64,000 bases of DNA, taken from assembly GCF_015471405.1 (NCBI RefSeq), contig NZ_BLVZ01000022.1, positions 26,971-90,970 of the forward strand. The letters are read 5' to 3'. The stretch is from Pseudomonas cichorii. Its GTDB lineage: Bacteria; Pseudomonadota; Gammaproteobacteria; Pseudomonadales; Pseudomonadaceae. The position numbers were made by a program, and so were the translations under genes. The notes below the pieces were generated by a model. That model ran no database searches. It saw only the letters and a program-made list of their open reading frames with translations, and was not told the origin of the DNA. Below, piece by piece: positions 61,329-64,000 of the stretch (its first letter is position 1; each line of letters opens with the position of its first letter).

Positions 61329-62273
61329 ATGCATATTGCGATAGACAAAGCACCTATGACCTCAAGAACCCCCCCCCTGAAACTGTTCAAGTCGCGACCT
61401 ATCGTGCCGCTTGAGGAGATTTATGCCTACGAATCCTTGTGGCTGAATCAGGGCGCGTGGTTTGCCAATTTAGCCAGCCTTTTCAGAGACAACCCCGGCG
61501 CTATCCCATCAGATTTGGTAGATGAAAGGAATGCGGCTATCGCTCATGAAAGACTCATGAGTGAGATAGGGAGTGAACAGCTGGCGAGGACCGGGATACG
61601 GGTCCATGGCGCAGGGGAGTATCCTCAAAAGCTCAGGGATGCAGACCATCCGATCCAGCTCCTTTATTACCGTGGTAATTGGGAGTTGGTGGATACCCCC
61701 GCCGTCGCAATTGTTGGGACTCGAGCTCCGTCTGATGAAGGTGCGTTTAACGCAGGATTGATTGCGCACAAGTTGGTAAAGCACGGATTCACAATCGTAT
61801 CAGGCTTGGCAAAGGGAATTGATACGGCCGCACACACTGCCGCTCTGCAGGCTGGGGGCAATACGATTGCAGTAATTGGAACCCCCCTGAACGAGTATTA
61901 CCCTAAGGAAAACCGTGAGCTCCAAGACTTAATTGCTCACGAGCATCTTGTCATCTCTCAGGTACCCTTCCTCCGCTATCGCGACCAAAACTTCAAGACG
62001 AATAGACTATTTTTTCCAGCTCGAAACGTTACGATGTCCGCCCTTACTAGCGCGACAATCATTGTTGAGGCTGGCAATACCTCTGGAACGCTTGTGCAGG
62101 CTCGAGCTGCCCTGGCTCAAAAGCGGAAGCTGTTCATCCTGGATAGCTGCTTTAGACGTGATGATTTAACTTGGCCATCGAGATTTGAAAAACTCGGTGC
62201 CATCAGAGTCAAGAACGTAACTGATATTATTGGAATGCTCACGGATGACAAGACTGACCAAGCTGGACAATGA
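61329..62273 (+). CDS. Standalone DprA-like (SLOG/Smf) protein, prophage cargo
   Basis: The 314-residue protein has a DprA-type Rossmann (SLOG) core at about 125-275: VAIVGTRAPSDEG (127-138), TIVSGLAKGIDTAAHTAAL, AVIGTPLNEYYPKENREL, FPARNVTMSAL (229-238) and VEAGNTSGTL. Canonical DprA has FPxRNRxIAGLS, so the RNR arginine is a valine here. There is no C-terminal winged helix or N-terminal SAM domain; instead a unique 120-residue N-terminal region precedes the core. ATG at 61329 has AAGGA at 8-base spacing and is preferred over TTG 61311 or ATG 61356. It overlaps the next gene. Not the competence DprA; probably a nucleotide or DNA sensor in phage defence (inference). Confidence 0.85.
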   Translation: MHIAIDKAPMTSRTPPLKLFKSRPIVPLEEIYAYESLWLNQGAWFANLASLFRDNPGAIPSDLVDERNAAIAHERLMSEIGSEQLARTGIRVHGAGEYPQKLRDADHPIQLLYYRGNWELVDTPAVAIVGTRAPSDEGAFNAGLIAHKLVKHGFTIVSGLAKGIDTAAHTAALQAGGNTIAVIGTPLNEYYPKENRELQDLIAHEHLVISQVPFLRYRDQNFKTNRLFFPARNVTMSALTSATIIVEAGNTSGTLVQARAALAQKRKLFILDSCFRRDDLTWPSRFEKLGAIRVKNVTDIIGMLTDDKTDQAGQ

Positions 62274-62886
62274 TGAACGCTATTATCTTTCCGATGACGA
62301 TCATTGTTACCACTACGGAGAGTACACCTCAGGTGGTGGCTTCAAAGCGAGTGTTACAAATCAACAGATCTGGAATCTGAAAAGCAAGCCGACTTCAACG
62401 GACAAGGTTCTGTACTACAAAGGAAAGGCGATTGACTACTGGGCAACCATGATTCTCGGATCGCTTGATTTGGCCGCAGCAGCCGCGAATACGACCTTTG
62501 TGCCCATGCCTTGCTCTAAACCGATCGGCCACCTCGAATACGATGATCGCATGCTAAAAATTCTACATAAACTTTTGGCCAAGCATCCCGGCTTAGATGT
62601 TCGACCAGTGCTCATTCAAACTAAACTACGGGAAAGCCAGCATGAAGGGCTTCGTAAATCCCCTGATGAACTATCAGAGACGCTCGCACTAGATCCGACG
62701 TTCTTGGCTGCCCCATTAAAATCGCGAGTAGTGATTGTAGATGACGTCATTACACTCGGTGCCTCCTACACTGCTGCTAGAAGGATTCTTCAGAAGGTGC
62801 CAAGTGTACAAATCGTGGTCGGAATCTTCTTGGCAAAAACCGTTTGGGCACCAAGTGAACTCGATGACTTCCTAAATTCTTTGTAA
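62245..62886 (+). CDS. ComF-like phosphoribosyltransferase, partner of the DprA-like protein
   Basis: The 213-residue protein has a type I phosphoribosyltransferase PRPP loop RVVIVDDVITLGASYTAAR (161-179), where the usual DDVxTTG is DDVITLG. Upstream, VPMPCSKP (86-93) and LRESQHEGLRKSPDELSETLAL (128-149) follow the pattern of ComF proteins (PVP..., R-x-SQ-x-GL). The ComF zinc finger is absent; instead there is a short acidic/aromatic start and a YGEYTSGGGF segment. ATG at 62245 lies 29 bases inside the DprA-like gene, so the two are translationally coupled. Reaction and substrate are unknown. Confidence 0.82.
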   Translation: MTRLTKLDNDERYYLSDDDHCYHYGEYTSGGGFKASVTNQQIWNLKSKPTSTDKVLYYKGKAIDYWATMILGSLDLAAAAANTTFVPMPCSKPIGHLEYDDRMLKILHKLLAKHPGLDVRPVLIQTKLRESQHEGLRKSPDELSETLALDPTFLAAPLKSRVVIVDDVITLGASYTAARRILQKVPSVQIVVGIFLAKTVWAPSELDDFLNSL

Positions 62887-62984
62887 CGAATATAGGCACT
62901 ATGCCGACCGATCCAGTGCCCCCCCTAGCACCAAAACCGAAGCATTTTCCCTTGGCTCAGTAGTGGCTATGGACTTTATTTCGC

Positions 62985-63530
62985 TCACACCAACACCTTC
63001 AAAGCGCGCTGATATAAGGCTTCACGATCAGCAAGACCGTTGGTGCCACCATTGATGCGCCTGGTGATCAACAGGAAATCCCCCTTGTCAGCCAAGGCAT
63101 TCAGCCTTGCCCGATCCCAGAACCAGGCTGCGGACATCGCGGCATGCTCAGGCTGTTCAAGCAGCTCTGGATGGTTGAGCAGATCCAATCCCAGCGCCTC
63201 GCCACAGGCGTCATAGTTCGCCCGCCCCGTCACCTGAATAAGCCCTCGCCCCCGATAGAGCTGGCCATCACCATCAGCGGCCGGCGTGTTGCCCAGGTTC
63301 TTCGCCAGCTTGCCCGTATCGTACTTCTTCAAGTAGTCGTCATTGCCCAGCTCGCGGACGTAGCGCAGTTGGCCGGACTCATGGCCGATCTGCGCGATGA
63401 ACGCTGCGATCCGCAGCGGGGTGATGATCTGGTATTTGCCCATGGCCGCATTGAGCGCAGGAACAAAAACGCCGGCTTTAGAACCGGCGTTGGGGAGTAT
63501 CTGCAGGAGCTGCTGTTGCGTGATCGACAT
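62985..63530 (-). CDS. Phage endolysin, glycoside hydrolase family 19
   Basis: A 181-residue GH19 (chitinase-fold) lysozyme-type endolysin that would cleave peptidoglycan at the end of a lytic cycle. The catalytic region AAFIAQIGHESGQLRYVRELG holds the two expected glutamates (about 51 and 60), followed by the substrate-binding YRGRGLIQVTGRANYDACGEALG and AAWFWDRARLNALADKGDF. There is no signal peptide, so export would need a holin, which I do not see here. GGAG precedes the ATG. Confidence 0.9.
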   Translation of the reverse strand: MSITQQQLLQILPNAGSKAGVFVPALNAAMGKYQIITPLRIAAFIAQIGHESGQLRYVRELGNDDYLKKYDTGKLAKNLGNTPAADGDGQLYRGRGLIQVTGRANYDACGEALGLDLLNHPELLEQPEHAAMSAAWFWDRARLNALADKGDFLLITRRINGGTNGLADREALYQRALKVLV

Positions 63531-63549
63531 TCACTTTTCTCCAGGTAAT

Positions 63550-63572
63550 AAAAAGCCCGCTCGGAGGCGGGC
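63550..63572 (-). terminator. Terminator between the tail-assembly-like gene and the endolysin gene
   Basis: On the - strand GCCCGC-CTCCGA-GCGGGC is followed by five T's. It lies 18 bases past the stop of the 91-codon gene, ahead of the endolysin start, and would reduce endolysin expression from upstream late transcripts. Confidence 0.75.
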
Positions 63573-63590
63573 GCTGGTGTTCTGCTGGGG

Positions 63591-63866
63591 TCAGGCCGGA
63601 ATAGCTGGCCAGTTGATTGCTGCCGGATACCCGGGCTGCTCGGGCAGGCGGATCAGAGCGACGCGGTATTTCTTCCAGGCTTTGAGCAACGCAATCTCTG
63701 CATCTGTCGCATCATCGATGTCGACGGCGTCTTGAAGCGGCGCAATTGCGTAATCAGCCGCAGCTCGCAGAGATGCAATCTTGTTCGCGATATCTGTCAC
63801 GGCCTGATCAGCCGCAGCTTTTTCCTTCATTGCTTTGGTGATGAGCTTGCTCCAGTCGATGTTCAT
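63591..63866 (-). CDS. Tail-fibre-assembly-like phage protein
   Basis: A 91-residue protein: an N-terminal helical stretch (SKLITKAMKEKAAADQAVTDIANKIASLRAAADYAIAPLQDAV) and a C-terminal block DDATDAEIALLKAWKKYRVALIRL ending in PGYPAAINWPAIPA. That C-terminal block is characteristic of tail-fibre assembly chaperones of lambdoid and Mu-like phages. Here it is shorter than typical chaperones (often 140-200 residues) and seems to lack their N-terminal half. Its ATG overlaps the stop of the upstream gene (ATGA), so the two are coupled. Confidence 0.72.
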   Translation of the reverse strand: MNIDWSKLITKAMKEKAAADQAVTDIANKIASLRAAADYAIAPLQDAVDIDDATDAEIALLKAWKKYRVALIRLPEQPGYPAAINWPAIPA

Positions 63867-64000
63867 GCCTCTGGCTCCGCTGCTGATTCCTGAACTGAAA
63901 TATCCGCCGAGGAGCTGACGGGGAGCGGCGCAGGGAATACGACTGGGCCATCGCCGACATTGAGCAAAGGGTCAGGAAACGCTTGCGCCTGGCTGTAGTT
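63863..64000 (-). CDS. Partial phage gene (3' end only)
   Basis: An open frame enters from the right window edge and ends at 63863, overlapping the next start. Only the last 45 codons are visible (NYSQAQAFPDPLLNVGDGP...SVQESAAEPEA). By position upstream of a tail-assembly protein it is probably a tail or tail-fibre component, or the missing N-terminal part of the chaperone module; the sequence alone does not settle this. Confidence 0.55.
   Translation of the reverse strand, partial: NYSQAQAFPDPLLNVGDGPVVFPAPLPVSSSADISVQESAAEPEA

Larger units (their letters stand above)
60964..64000. mobile_element. Left end of a prophage or phage-derived island integrated at ssrA
   Basis: Core synteny ends at the tmRNA 3' end. 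The following 3 kb includes two non-core + strand genes of visibly lower GC, then oppositely oriented phage late genes (GH19 endolysin, tail-assembly-like protein, a further partial gene). The right end, integrase and second attachment site would be outside the window. The left boundary is set at the end of ssrA because tmRNA 3' ends are common phage targets; an exact att core cannot be shown from one copy. Confidence 0.75.

Noticed and set aside
61004..61414. 136-codon + frame just after ssrA
   Set aside because: Begins within the ssrA terminator, overlaps the DprA-like gene in another frame and lacks a ribosome-binding site.
61191..61750. 13-base repeat AAGGTGCGTTTAA at 61191-61203 and 61738-61750
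   Set aside because: Too short, one copy lies inside coding sequence at a normal reading position, and flanks are not similar; probably chance.
62895..62920. GGCACT...AGTGCC as terminator of the phosphoribosyltransferase gene
   Set aside because: Only 6 pairs with a 14-base loop and a C run rather than T run; not convincing.

Overview
The window is chromosomal DNA of a Pseudomonas. Its GC-rich core, from dksA to the lactate genes, follows the order I recall for P. aeruginosa PA4723 to PA4772. The details point to a fluorescent lineage of the P. syringae/P. fluorescens type rather than P. aeruginosa: lutABC plus a large dld stand where P. aeruginosa has lldD, carA and carB are adjacent, and ssrA follows the lactate operon. 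The lineage call is inference; no 16S or other marker is present.

Left part (1-20.3 kb, mostly + strand): dksA, gluQ, a small overlapping ORF (cbrX-like) with cbrA, then cbrB, the CrcZ regulatory RNA with its sigma54 promoter and likely CbrB sites, pcnB-folK, panB-panC-panD, pgi, a DUF2236 oxygenase, a thiolase, an RlmI-like methyltransferase, a 985-residue DUF748/AsmA-like protein, a DUF2845 protein, and (- strand) a BON-domain periplasmic protein. CbrA/CbrB/CrcZ set carbon catabolite control.

Middle part (20.5-47 kb, mostly - strand): one long informational and housekeeping block. In transcription order the 3' section is rimP-nusA-infB-rbfA-truB-rpsO-pnp. The sections upstream of it are two tRNA genes (initiator Met, Leu-GAG), secG-tpiA-glmM-folP-ftsH-rlmE, greA with a small membrane protein, carA-carB, dapB, and grpE-dnaK-dnaJ behind a clear sigma32 promoter. 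yhbY is the single + strand gene here. The carA leader carries a strong strand-specific terminator hairpin that may be an attenuator.

Right core (47-60.5 kb): recN and fur (convergent), omlA/bamE, rnfH-ratA, smpB, then lldR and the lactate operon lldP-lutA-lutB-lutC-dld with an LldR-type operator, a small secreted protein of unknown function, and the tmRNA gene ssrA.

Accessory end (60.97-64 kb): core synteny stops at the 3' end of ssrA, a classic integration site. Beyond it are a standalone DprA-like (SLOG) gene overlapping a ComF-like phosphoribosyltransferase gene, then, on the opposite strand, a GH19 endolysin, a tail-fibre-assembly-like protein and the end of another gene that runs off the window. 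I read this as the late-gene end of a prophage carrying a two-gene cargo. The pair resembles an anti-phage architecture I recall as DprA-PPRT and is the most interesting item here. No integrase and no second att copy are visible in the window.
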